From Eretmocerus hayati (Eukaryota; Arthropoda; Insecta; Hymenoptera; Aphelinidae), in assembly GCA_029851415.1 (NCBI GenBank), contig CM056743.1, positions 12,516,727 through 12,580,726 on the forward strand: 64,000 nucleotides of DNA. The letters are read 5' to 3'. The notes beneath the pieces were generated by a model. The model saw only the letters and a program-made list of their open reading frames with translations, was not told the DNA's origin and searched no databases. This document shows, in pieces, positions 23,730-35,032 of the stretch (position 1 is the first letter of the stretch; each line of letters opens with the position of its first letter). The position numbers and the translations under genes are program-made.

Positions 23730-25384
23730 ATTATATGCACCTCGTGTCGCAATCGGGTACATAATCTACTATTTGGACCACAAACCTTCAGAAGACAATG
23801 TAAACTATTAAACTTATCTCCTTTCCTCTATTCCAACACCGAAGGTGCCATGTATTCACATACACGTGAGCCAATTAGAATTACCGAAATATGAGGGTCC
23901 CATCCAAATACGTGGGAAAATCTTCTACTCCCTCACAAATCCACGACGGAGCTCCAAAATGATTTACGCAAGTATTTCATCATTGTGTGAGCATTAATTG
24001 GACCAAACATGGGAGGTGTGCTGCCATTCTGGAAATTCTCTAAATTTCAAAGTCGAAATGTCATAGTTCCTGAGATTTGCCCATATGACTTGGCACATCA
24101 AATAGTTAACTATGTTTCGAAAGTATGGTGATAGTTAACTATATGATACATTTTAATGGTGAAAATGAAAAATGGTTGGCACAACCAACACAATTTGTGA
24201 TTTCGGTGTTCCATTGCTAACAATCAACTTCTACATCTTGTCACAAAAGATGAAAGCGTGGGACGCAAAAATATACAAACAAACCATCACGAGACCAAGT
24301 ATTTCATTTTATTAGTTCGTTGGAACCTTCATATATACCTCGTTATTTTGAGGTATACAAATGAGGTATTATATTTGTTAAGAAAATGAAGATCCTTGAA
24401 CTTGTGTGCCTGGATCAGATATATTACCAAGTTTCTTAACCACCTTGTTACTTGCTAAATGATATTTTTGTGTTCGGTTTGGTTCCATCATTGAATCGAC
24501 AATATCCTGAAACCTGGTACTAAGGAGTTCACACATGCGAGAAATGTCACAAAAATTGAGAATATTCTTGTACTACTTCCCTATACTCTTAGAAAAATCC
24601 TTTGAAATTTTTTCCAGACCACCTGGGATATTGACATTAGGCCCAAATGCATATTTCAAGGGTACAGAATGCACAAGATTCTAATAGAACATTGTTGTTG
24701 CACGCAAAATCTACAATCGTGTAAACGAATGATTGAAGGTAACTTGGGTATCATATAAAACCCATGAAATTTCTCAATAATTTACTGTGACTAGAAATGC
24801 AAAAGCTCTCCAACACAACAAAGCACCAGTAAGAATTGATAGGTTTGCAAATAGTTTCAACATTTTTGCACAAATTTTTAAGGCTGACCATTCGAAGGAT
24901 GGCAGAATTATATTGACGCGCGCATATCATTTTTATCCGCACTCACCACAAGTACTGCACGATAAATAAGGACAAATTTTGCGATCACGCGTCAAATTCA
25001 TAACGAGCCATCGCATTCTATTGATTAATATCGATACTATTTTCAATGGCAGGTTAATTGTGTGGCTAAATCAACAAGTTCATTGCGTTCCAGGAACGTA
25101 TTGAACTACAGTCATGAATTAGATTACTAATAAGGGAACAATATTTGCATTTAATGCTCTCCATCCAGCATGAATGACTGTTGACAAGTATAATGAGCTG
25201 TTGGGTAATAATATTACCACCTTACCTATACGGGATAATGATGAGACAATCTCAAATATACTGCTAGAAAAAACGAGTATAGATATATAGAGAGACGCTT
25301 TGAAAATAAAGGATAAATTCATCGACACAGGCGGGAAACGTATGATCCATTTTCACCCCATGTTCATGCACTGAGACAAAACGC
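23730..25384. other. Unassigned stretch
   Basis: No gene was recognised. Small local palindromes include TAGTTAACTATG with ATAGTTAACTAT near 24103-24142. Confidence 0.35.
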
Positions 25385-25385
25385 C

Positions 25386-26175
25386 TCTACCAAAGTTGTT
25401 CAGTAGGTGCACAGCCAGTACAAACAACACCGTCATTGTGAAATGCCTCAATGAAATGGTCTGAAATTTTGTATACACATAGTTGAAGAGCCCCTCTTCT
25501 ATGTAGAGAAAGATTCATGCTAAAAGCCGATTACAGAAAAATTAGAAAAATCAATACAATTTTTTGTCATTTTTGTGGGTTTTTTCGCCGTGAGCCGAGC
25601 GCAAGCACGATTTTCGACATGCGAGAAACTTTTCCAGTTTTGAACTATCGCAAAACTCAAAGCAAGAAAGTTGTTCAGAATTGTCTAAACAATGTTAATT
25701 TCCAAGATTCAGATCGATTTATGCAATACAAAAAAAGTTCTAAGAGTTTTGTTGAGACGAGGTGACGTGAACTCAGACTTGTACTCGTCAGCTGCTTCAA
25801 GATCCAACTACAAAAAGGACTCCAACTTTTTTCCTGTTGCATCAATCGATCTAAATTTTGCAAATTAACATTATTTAGACAATTCCGAACAACTTTCTCG
25901 CTTTGAGTTTTGCTATAGTTCCAAGCCAAAAAAGTTTCTCGCATATCGAAAATCATGCTTGCGCTCGGCTCGTGGTGAAGAAACCCACAAATGACGAAAA
26001 TTTGTATGATTCTTCTGATTTTTCTGTTATCGATTTTCATCATGAATCTCCTCCTACATAGGAGAAAAGCTCTTCAACTATGTGTATGCAAAATTTCAGA
26101 CCATTTCATCCAGGCATTTCACAATGACGGCGTCGTTTGTACTGGCCGTGCACCTTCTAAACAACTTTGGTAGAA
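25386..26175. mobile_element. Foldback element, ~370-bp arms
   Basis: CTCTACCAAAGTTGTTCAG at the left pairs with CTAAACAACTTTGGTAG at the right. The arms continue through GAAATGCCTCAATGAAATGG / CCATTTCATCCAGGCATTTC and the CGAGCGCAAGCACGATTTTC block. The centre is near 25770-25790. Open frames in the two arms (25517-25765 plus, 25675-26043 minus) are mirror translations. The arms have diverged noticeably, so it is older than the elements at 14 kb and 53 kb. Confidence 0.8.
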
Positions 26176-26544
26176 ACCACCCCGGGGAAAACGCAATGGG
26201 CCGTGACCTCCGGGGGCCACGGTCCAGAGGTGGGCCGTGGCCACGGTCCCTGGTGGGCCGTGGTCACCGGAGGTCACGGTCCTATGGTGGGCCGTGGTCC
26301 CCGAGGGTCACGGTCCACCAGTATGCTACAAATTCTCTTCGCTCTATCCGGGTCTTCGACTTGCCGGCATCACCAGATTAAACACTAGGATGAATCAAAA
26401 TTCAATTTACCTCGCTTCAGTAATATTCTACTGTTGCCTGTTAATAAGAAGTGTATGAGAAGGCTTACGCTGCTTGGCTAAAAGGTGGCATAATCAGGTG
26501 GAGGTAGAGCCTTAAAATTGTAATGAATTAGTTATGAAGATATG

Positions 26545-28280
26545 TATATGATGAATTCCTCGCCAAAGCGACCTACGGAAAGGGGTCATCTCTCAGATTC
26601 TTTTTTGACCTTTTTCATTCGATTCTACGGACCAAAATGGGAACTTCAGACCACCTATGGAGTCCAAAAAAAATTTCTCCTCTCCATTGCACGCACATAC
26701 GTAAATAGACCGAAAATTCATCGTGTGAAAATCGATGCACTTTTATTCACGAAAATGGGAATATTTCGAGTTTTTGGATAACTATCAATTTGCGGGTTTC
26801 GGCATCTGAAAGGGCATCAGAAAGCCTATTGAAACGCCATCGGAAATTCTTTCTCTGTGATTTGGAGGCCTTATGAAGGCAAACAAGTGTTTTTCACAAA
26901 ATTGTTCATTCCTCAAAAAGCCATTTTTTTATTTTTCGAAAATCAGATATTTGACGTGAAACTTTGCGTTCTTTAGAAAATAGTGGGTCTCAGAGAAGTT
27001 TGGGGCGGTCCAAGTGACTTATGAGCCATTTTTTGAAAACTTGATTTTTTCGGTTCCAGAAAAAGGCGATTTCCTGCACATGCGCACAAACGTAGACTTT
27101 GGCACCACTTCCAATGGAAAGCTGACAAAATTTCCTATAAGATGACTACCCGCAAAGTTGAAATTCATCACTCAAACGGGATCTGCAACGATTAATTATG
27201 TCGAATCAGAATCACATGAGAATTCAGTCCATTAACACCTTCGTGGCGCCTGCTGAGATGACACATTTACGAGATCTTCTCGGGACTCAATTTTGAGTAC
27301 GAAATCGACCTGAAAAAAATTTGGATCACATGGTTTCAACGTAAAGTTGTATGAACTTTCAGAATATGTGATGAACAACCCCGTTTGAGGCGAACCTGAG
27401 GTGCTACATTCGATTTTTGCCAGAAAATACTATTTTTCACATTCAAAATTGCATAAATATGCGATGAATTTTCCATCGCATACTTTGAAAGTTCAGGCAA
27501 TTTCACGTTGAAACCATGTCGTCCTCAAGATTGAGTCCCGAGAAGATCTCGTAAATGTGTCATCTCAGCAGGCGCCACAAAGGCGTTAATGGGCTGAATT
27601 TTCATGTGATTTTGATTCCATATAATTAATCGTTGCAGATCCTGTTTCAGTGCATGAATTTCAACTTTGCGGGTAGTCATTTTATAGGGAATTTCGTCAG
27701 ATTTCCATTGAACATGGCGTCGAAAGTCTACGTTTGTGCGCAAGCGCACAAAATCGCCTTTTTCGAAACCGAGAAAATCAAGTTTTCAAAATATGGCTCG
27801 TAAATCACTTCGATCGCCCCAAACTTCTCTGAAACCCATTTTTTTCGAAAGAACGCAAAGTTTCACGTCAAATATCTGATTTTCAAAAAATAAAAAAATG
27901 GCTTTTTGAGGAATTAACAATTTTGTGGAAAACACTTGTTTGCCTTCAGAATTCAGAAGGCCTCCAAATCACAGAGAAAGAATTTCCGATGACGTTTTCA
28001 ATAGGCTTTCTGATGCCCTTTCAGATGCCGCAACCCGCAATTCGATAACTATCCAAAAACTCGAAATACTCTTATTTTCGTGAATGAAAATCGATTTTTA
28101 CACGATGAATTTTCGGTCTGTTTACGTATGTGCGTGCAATGGAGAGGAGAAATTCTTTCTGGATTCCATAGGTGGTCCGAAGTTCCTATTTTGGGCCATA
28201 GGATCGAATGAAAAAGGTTAAAAAAGAATCTGAGAGATGACCCCTTTCCGTAGGTCGCTTTGGCGTGAAATTCATCATAT
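26545..28280. mobile_element. Palindrome with ~800-bp arms
   Basis: The left arm starts TATATGATGAATTCCTCGCC and the right arm is its complement ending near 28280. The arms stay alignable up to a centre near 27390. Shared strings include GATTTGGAGGCC, CTGATGCCCTTTCAGATGCC and CGGGACTCAATTTTGAG. The arms have single-base changes and small gaps. No coding function is seen, and the minus frame at 27525-27749 is the mirror of the other arm. Confidence 0.8.
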
Positions 28281-28529
28281 AGTACCTATATCTCCCATCA
28301 CTAGGGTCTTAGATCCACCAGCTCAACAGCATCATGAGGAGAACAAAACTCAGCAGGTGTTCGAACGCCATAACCTTGGAATATGTAGCTAAGAGATAAT
28401 AATTCGGGTATATAATGGGATACGGGGCGTTCCTTACTCAGGATGATCCAGGGTTTGTAACGGGATATATTTCCAATTCCGTTGGATTTTCTTGATTTCA
28501 AATAATTATTAGAGCCATGTCACATGGAA

Positions 28530-29040
28530 ATATTGATCTTTGGGTGTCAAAAATGTGCCAGCCTTAAATCTCACTCCCGAAGATTTCGAGGTGTATTTTT
28601 CGACTTTTTGGAATATATATGAACTCGCGCACAAGTATCGATAATCTCGAATATTTTTGGCCTGTGCAAAAAATTAGAATCATCAAATACTGCGTGATTT
28701 TGCATTTTATCGCATTTTTTGCTCGTGGCTCTTCTTTCTTGATATTTCGATTGTTCTTTATAGCACCATATTGTAGACAATGACATTTTCTAAATATTTG
28801 AAACAAAGTTCATCTTTTTATCTATTATCTAAGTTACTAAAATTGGCAAAAAAGGCGAAAAAGGACGAAATTTTCTTCGATTGTTCATTCCGAGAAAAGG
28901 CAACCGATTAATGTGTCACTGCCGGGGCATAAAGTCCTCGTTAATCTGAATATGGGCCATTTCGGAGCAAATCATCGAATCCCGGCACCAGGGGGGTCTG
29001 GAACGAATCCCAAAAAATTTTTTTCCCGTTAATACCATGT
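28530..29040. other. Non-repetitive spacer inside the nest
   Basis: No inverted partner and no gene motif was found. Two overlapping minus-strand frames (28564-28806) are in different phases and look random. Confidence 0.3.
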
Positions 29041-29043
29041 TGA

Positions 29044-30864
29044 TATAGTACAAAAAAATTTTTTTGGGATTTTTTGTAAGGCCCCTGTTGGCCCTGGGGT
29101 CTATAAAAAGTCCTTCCAGGCCCCTCGTACTTTCTTCCTTGAGACTAGTACTTTGAAGAAGAGAACTGCCAAGGTCGATACTTGAACCTACCAATTTCTA
29201 GGAGAAATTTGCTGAGAGAACATTTTAACTATTTTCGGGCTTGCTTCAAAGTGATGTAGCTCCCAATTGACTTTTACCAGTGGTCATTTCAAAGTTCTTG
29301 AAGAAAGCTACAATTTGACTGCTAGTAAAAGTCAATTATCGAACTTTTCATAGGGGTTACAGTCGTTACAAGTTGACCAGTTTTGTAAAAATGCCAAACT
29401 TTGAGCTGAATTTGAATTAAATCGTTTTTCTTCCTTCGACCCCACATCTGTGCGAATATGTTTTTTGATACAAATAATATCAATCAGAACAATAATCTGG
29501 GTGGGATATTGAATTCTCGATTTCATTCAGCCAATTTAAAACACTCTATTTTGACCTATTGCTCAAAATGACCTCACAGGTATTGGCTCGCATATGCTTC
29601 CATCTGAACTAGTGTGCAACAACCTGTGTGGGATTACTCTCCAATGTACCCCCAAATGTGTCTGAAAACTCCCGGAGGCGAGCCTCGAGCTAGATGCGAG
29701 CAGGAGGTTCTATTTTACGAGTTGAACGTGGGCATTATTCCGTTTATTTGGACACAGGCGAGAGTGGGATTTCACTCATTCTAGCTCACGAATGAGATGA
29801 GCCGCTAAAACAGTTATCCAAACATATTTTCCCGACTCCAAATGACCATTTAAACACGTCCTCATGATCAATTTGGTTCTTATTCATCATCTGAAGGCAC
29901 TCCATCGAAAAACATATAACTATAGTGTTTTCTAGTCTGAGAGCAACTATGAATATTTTGGAGCGAAAGTGACCCCGAAATCGTGTTTAGATGATCATTT
30001 CGAGTCAGGCAACCATGTTCGTATCCCTCTTTCGGCTGCTCATCTCATTTGTGAGCTGGAATGAATGAAATCCCACTAACTCTCGCCTGCGTCCAAATAG
30101 ACGGAATAATGTTCGACGGTTCCATTTTCAACACGTAAAATAGGATCTCCTGCTCGCATCTAGCTCGAGGCTCGCCTCCGGGAGTTTTCAGACACATTTG
30201 ATTGGAGAGTAATCCCACACAGGTTGTTGCACAGTAGTTCAGATGGAAGCATATGCGAGCCATACCTGTGAGGTCATTTTGAGCAAAAAATCAAAATAGA
30301 GTGTTTTAAATTGGCTGAATGTAATCGAGAATTCAATATCCCACCCAGATTATTGTTCTGATTGATATTATTTGTATCAAAAAACATATTCGCACAGATT
30401 TGGGGTCGAAGGAAGAAAAACGATTTAATTCAAATTCAGCTCAAAGTTTGGCATTTTTACAACACTGGTCAACTTCTAACGACTGTAACCCCTATGAAAG
30501 TTCGATGATCGACTTCTACTAGTAGTCAAATTGTAGCTCTCTTCAAGACCTTTGAAATGATCACTGGTAAAAGTCCATTATCATATGTCTAGTGGGAGCT
30601 ACATCACCTTGATGCAAGCCCAAAAATCGTTAAAATGTTCTCTCAGCAAATAGCTCCTAGAAATTGGTAGGTTCGAGTATCGACCTTGGGCAATTCTCTT
30701 CTTCAAAGTACTAGTCTTAAGGAAGAAAATACGCCCAGGTACGTCTAAAAATGTAGAGTCTGGTCGAAGTTATGATTTTCTGGAAATAGGCTAGAGAGGG
30801 GCCTGGAAGGACTTTTTATAGGCCCCAGGGCCCACAGGGGCCTTAGAGAAAATGCCAAAATAGT
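29044..30864. mobile_element. Foldback element with TAGTAC ends
   Basis: The left end TATAGTACAAAAAAATTTTT and the right end (ATAGTA complement) enclose arms of about 750-820 bp. Landmarks present in both arms are GGGGCCTGGAAGGACTTTTT, CCACCCAGATTATTGTTCTG, CAACAACCTGTGTGGGATTA and GGAGGCGAGCCTCGAGC. The central ~240 bp (about 29795-30035) do not pair. Related TAGTACAAAAATTTTTTT ends recur at 31109-32670 and 50847-51271, so this is a multi-copy family. Confidence 0.75.
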
Positions 30865-30865
30865 A

Positions 30866-31108
30866 CATTACGCAACAAGTGCGAGAAGGGCGATTTCCGC
30901 ACAAGTTGCCGATCGAGTGTGAGAAGTAAAATTCACGCACAGTTTTTGAATTTTACGCACACCCAGAAGAGCACATTTACGCACGCTCGCGAAGCGAGCG
31001 TGCGTGAATGTGTACTTCTGGGTGTGCGTGAAGTTCAAAACTGTGCGTGAATTTTACTTCTCGCACGAGTCGGCAACGAGTGCGGAAACTTCTCGCACGT
31101 GTTGCGTA
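30866..31108. mobile_element. ~240-bp hairpin element of TGCGTGAA type
   Basis: The element is a near-complete palindrome centred on ACGCTCGCGAAGCGAGCGT at about 30982. The arms repeat GCGAGAAG, TTCACGCACAGTTTTGAA and GGGTGTGCGTGA. Similar GTGCGAGAA and TTCACGCACAGTT strings appear at 32487-32600, so the family has another copy nearby. Confidence 0.7.
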
Positions 31109-31165
31109 TACTATTTTTTGCAATTAGTGCGCAAAGTTGTATCACTGCGTCTACGTAAGCCGTGA

Positions 31166-31259
31166 ACGGGGCAGGGGGGACGGGGTCCGGGGCGGAGCCC
31201 CCAAGGGGGTGCAGGGGGCGGAGCCCCCGCCGGGGGGTTCGGGGGGCGGAGCCCCCGAC
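31166..31259. repeat. GC-rich GGGGCGGAGCCCC block
   Basis: About 95 bp of nearly pure G and C inside AT-rich DNA. It holds three copies of the palindrome GGGGGCGGAGCCCCC (first copy slightly shorter) separated by AAGGGGGTGCA and CGCCGGGGGGTTCG. It is likely to form strong hairpins and may be a minisatellite within the surrounding element. Confidence 0.75.
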
Positions 31260-31655
31260 TGAAAAAAAAATTCTGAAAATGGTCTAAAAAAGTCTTACTC
31301 TCATAAGTATTCCGTAGACACTGCACAATTCCAACCATAGTTGATTTTTGAATAATCAAAAATTCAACGGTGTACAGATGAATAATTGGATCATTCCAAA
31401 AGAATCATTCCCAATAATTGATATTCTTTGGTGAGTTATTAAATGACAAGTCTTTGAATTAGATTAGTCAGAATTTTTATGATTTCAATGACTTACCTAC
31501 AAAATTCAAATAACTGAAGACAAGATTAGAGTTCTGAGCATTAAACTAAATATCTGTTTTCGTTGGTTGAGTATACACCATCATTAGAGCATACATTCAG
31601 AGTTTTTTCTAGGTTGATCAAAACTGAACATCTCTTCGAACATCAGAATGGAATA

Positions 31656-32302
31656 GGGTGGTGGCACTAGTAGCCGCCCACCCCCATTAGCCGCCCATTT
31701 TGACGTTGTTATTGCAATAACTAAGTATTTTTGGTCAGTATAAGTATTGTGAGTGTATGGAATCACAGTTGGACATGCCATGTATGGAATCAATGGGAAA
31801 AAATGTATGAAAAACGACGCAGTGAGTTTTGAGAATTTTTTTTCAGAGTCACTGTGGAAATTAGCACTGTTTTGCCATATTAGCCTATACCTTTGTCAGT
31901 AAAACTACTTTCAGAAGAAATTCTCATAAGACAAATTGGGAGTATTGAACGTTCCGGAACTTTTTGTATACGATAGATAAATGTTCAAAGAAGAGCTCCC
32001 AACGATCAGGAAAGAAAAAAAATATTTTCTCAAAAAATAAATGGGTGAGCGGCTACTAGCGCTGAGATGGGCAATTACTAGATAGGTGGGCGGCTACTAG
32101 CGATTTTACAATTATTTTTTCAATTGCTCATGAATAATTGTCACTTCAATTTAACGCTCCAAAAAAAATTCGACTGCATTCTTGAGCACCCAAAGTATGT
32201 ATGAGTTGAGGTTTTGAAGGCATAGAGTCATCCCTGGATCTCCGCAGTAAAATTATAAACTTGTAATTTTCCTCAAGAGTGCGGCTACTAGTGCCTTCAC
32301 CC
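31656..32302. mobile_element. ~650-bp TA-flanked element with iterated terminal motif
   Basis: The ends are GGGTGGTGGCACTAGTAGCC and its near complement ending GTGCCTTCACCC, flanked by TA. The core terminal motif TAGTAGCCGCCC recurs inside at about 31688 (same direction) and at 32046 and 32096 (inverted), giving five or six copies. The interior is otherwise AT-rich and non-coding. The TA flanks suggest Tc1/mariner-type mobilisation. Confidence 0.75.
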
Positions 32303-33117
32303 TATAAACTCATCAGTCATCTCTATCACGGACATTCTTATCAAAAGAATGTGATTAGATGGTGGCGAGAACTGATTAAAACTTGGACTAACTAACTTGG
32401 AACGTTTTGGACCGTTCAGTTTCATGGATCGGAAAAGACTCTCGAGATCGTCAAACATCTCACAGATATGCCAAGTGACTTGTGCGAGAATTTACATTTA
32501 CGCATTGCAATCTGTGCGAGAAATGAATTTCACGCACAGTTCATCGGTGCGTAAATGTGAAACTGTGCGAGAAGTCTTTTCCGCATTACTTCACGCATTG
32601 CTGATAATGAAGAGAAGTTGGATTTACGCACAACTTTGCGCACGAAATTGCAAAAAATTTTTTGTACTATATCAATATTTATTTATTTATTCATTCAAAC
32701 CATAGACGGGCATGACTGCCCAAATACAAAATTAATACAAAATATAGGATTATCACCAGATAGGTGTAAATAAAATATAATTTCAAACAAAAACTCAACT
32801 ACATAGCTAAAAATGAATAATAAATGAACAATATGGTATTAACGAAAAAAAATGTATCAATCTTTTCGTGCGATATGGCTCTAATAATTATTTCAAATCA
32901 AGAAAATCCATCGGAATTGGATAATATATTCCGTTACAAACCCTTGATCATCCTGAGCAAGGAACGCCCTGTATCCCGTTATGTACCCGAATGATGATCT
33001 CTTAGCTACATATTTCAAGGTTATGGCTTTCGAATAACTGCTGAGTTTTGCTCTCCTAATGACGCTGTTGAGCTGGTGGATCAAAGGCCCTAGTGATAGG
33101 AGATACGGGTACTAAGG

Positions 33118-34067
33118 TAAGTATACCCAACTTGCCTCTGTACCCAACTTGCCCCCATATCCCGATCTTGGGAATGGGCACTCCTTGGCCCCCGGGCAAC
33201 TCTTTTTTACGTTTGTCATGTTAAAATATGAGAAAGTAAGTAGTTTGTGTCAACCCCGAATCATTCCTGCGTTCTTCAGAAAATTTAAACTGATTTTGAT
33301 ATTTTTCGTGATTGCTTAGCTAAGAAAGCACCGAGGGAATCGCCTTCAGTAAGACTAGTGCCAAATTTTTTGAGTTCAACCAATCTTAACGTACCTCAGC
33401 GCATTCGATTCCTTGTTTCAAAACCTTCAAAATCCATTTTCAAAATTGCAATATTTGGATCTGGAGCTGACTTATGTGCAAAACACGGAGACGATTTGTA
33501 AACAAGGATGCCAACATGGAAGTGCACTTAACATGCCCCCATATATTTATCTCGAAAGGGCGTGCAGTACGACTTTTTTTACCACTCAGAACGTGTTCAT
33601 CACGCCAAAATAGGAAGGAAAGAGTGTTTTGGACCGGTGAGAAGCTCCAAATGTGCGTGTACGGCGATAAAAACACTGTATCGCCGATTTCCATAATTGA
33701 TTTTTGAAGAATTGAGACAGTTCGGATCCATTTCATCAAAACGAGACGTAGCTCAGTGCATTTTAAAGGACCTAAAACAAGCTTCAAAATAAGCTTCAAT
33801 ACGTAGGAAAATATTGACGTAGACTAGAGTTGTTAGGGAAGTGGCTAAATGGGGGCAAATTGGGTACGTTATTTTGTAGACTCTGAAAAATCACTTTTTG
33901 GAAAAGTTAAGACAGCTCGGCTCCGTTTGATTGAATTTGAACGTACTTAGATTCATTCTAAAGATCCTAGAACAAGCTTTAAAATGAGCTAAAGCACGTT
34001 GAAAATTGTTGAGGTAGACCAAAATTATTAAGAAAATGGCTTAATGGGGGCAAGTTGGGTACACTTA
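33118..34067. mobile_element. ~950-bp element with iterated TACCCAACTTGCC motif
   Basis: The termini are TAAGTATACCCAACTTGCC and the complement of TAAGTGTACCCAACTTGCC. A second copy lies just inside the left end (33140) and an inverted diverged copy at about 33850. Minus frame 33440-33799 overlaps plus frame 33474-33707 and has no motif. A relative of this family lies at 50065-50760, where both the termini and the interior (around ACCAATCTTAACGTAC) are recognisable. Confidence 0.8.
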
Positions 34068-34389
34068 TCTTATACATATTTTTATCACTGATCCATTACA
34101 ATTTTAAGCGTCTACCTCCACCTGATTATGTCACCTTTCAGCCAAGCAGCGTAAGCCTTCTCATACACTTCTTATTAACAGGCAACAGTAAAATATTACT
34201 GAAGCGAGGTAAATTGAATTTTGATCCATCCTGGTGTTTAATCTGGTGATGCCGGCAAGTCGAAGACCCGGATAGAGCGAAGAGAATTTGTAACATACTG
34301 GTGGACCGTGACCCCAGGGGACCACGGCCCCCCATAGGACCGTAGTGACCCCCGGGGACCACCAAGGACCGTGGCCCCCGGGGCCGGAG

Positions 34390-35030
34390 AGCTTCGGTAG
34401 GTACTACAAATGTTTTGTCTCAGTGTGGTCGATATTCTATATTCACGAGTGTGTACTAAATTCTACGTCAAAAAATGTTCTCTTTTCTCGGAAGAGACAA
34501 GGCGGCTGGTTCAATCGTTGCAAGTTTTGATCAACGAACAGTAATGGTCAAAGGGATGTAAGAATAAATCAAGGGGTTCGATCCAATTAAAGGTAGATAG
34601 ACAGAAAATATCACAAACCGAGAATATTCTCTGCAGTCATCAAAAACCTAACATAATTCATGCGAATCAGCACGTACCGTGGGGTAAAATGGTTGCAGGA
34701 GTCCTAGAACGACGCTCTGGTAACATAGTACGATGTAAAAATCGTCTTCAAGCATCTGCTCTTCAGAACTTTGATTCGGCAGGTGCCAAAACTTTCAAGC
34801 CTGACAGGTAAATTAGAAACGCGAGTGACTCGGAAATCGACACACGTCAATTATTTTAACGTACATAATTTCAACTTTGGAAAAAAATATAATTTAAAAA
34901 GTTCAACTAGCGACCCATCAACACATCTTTAATTGAAAGATGGGAAAGTTTACTATCTAACTCATAAACAATATATTAGATTAATACCTAATGATGAAAT
35001 AATACTTACTGACTAATCATGTATGAAAGT
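34390..35030. other. 3' flank of the senju gene
   Basis: No further gene was recognised. It should contain the 3' UTR of the minus-strand transporter gene. An ATTAAA on the minus strand at about 34927-34933 is a candidate poly(A) signal variant but weak evidence. Confidence 0.35.
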
Positions 35031-35032
35031 AT

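Larger units (their letters stand above)
31109..32670. mobile_element. TIR element carrying a nested MITE
   Basis: CAATTAGTGCGCAAAGTTGT at 31121 pairs with ACAACTTTGCGCACGAAATTG at 32635. The outer flanks are TAGTAC/T-run sequences like the neighbouring family. Inside are the GC-rich block at 31166-31259 and the separate element at 31656-32302. No transposase frame. Confidence 0.6.
28280..33113. mobile_element. Second-level inverted repeat pair (~245-bp arms)
   Basis: Bases 28280-28525 and 32877-33113 are reverse complements. Both contain GATCCACCAGCTCAACAGC, AACTCAGCAG, ATATGTAGCTAAGAGAT and TCTTGATTTCAAATAATTAT or close variants. They enclose the elements at 29044-32670. The arm pair is either the TIRs of one element loaded with later insertions or two separate solo copies. 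Confidence 0.7.
26205..34388. mobile_element. Outer inverted repeat of a nested foldback composite (~8.2 kb)
   Basis: Bases 26205-26551 recur as the reverse complement at 34071-34388. Shared landmarks are CTATCCGGGTCTTCGACTTG, GCCGGCATCACCAGATTAAA and AATCAGGTGGAGGTAGA. The outer part of each arm is a ~30-bp GC-rich minisatellite built from GGTGGGCCGTGG and GGTCACGGTCC blocks, three copies on the left. Everything between is other inverted-repeat elements. Long TIRs carrying internal tandem repeats recall Drosophila FB and Rehavkus-like elements by architecture only. It is not proven that the two arms belong to one transposition unit. Confidence 0.65.

Noticed and set aside
27525..27749. Minus-strand frame in the 26.5-28.3 kb palindrome as a gene
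   Set aside because: It is the mirror of the opposite arm, and the paired copy carries indels that break the frame.
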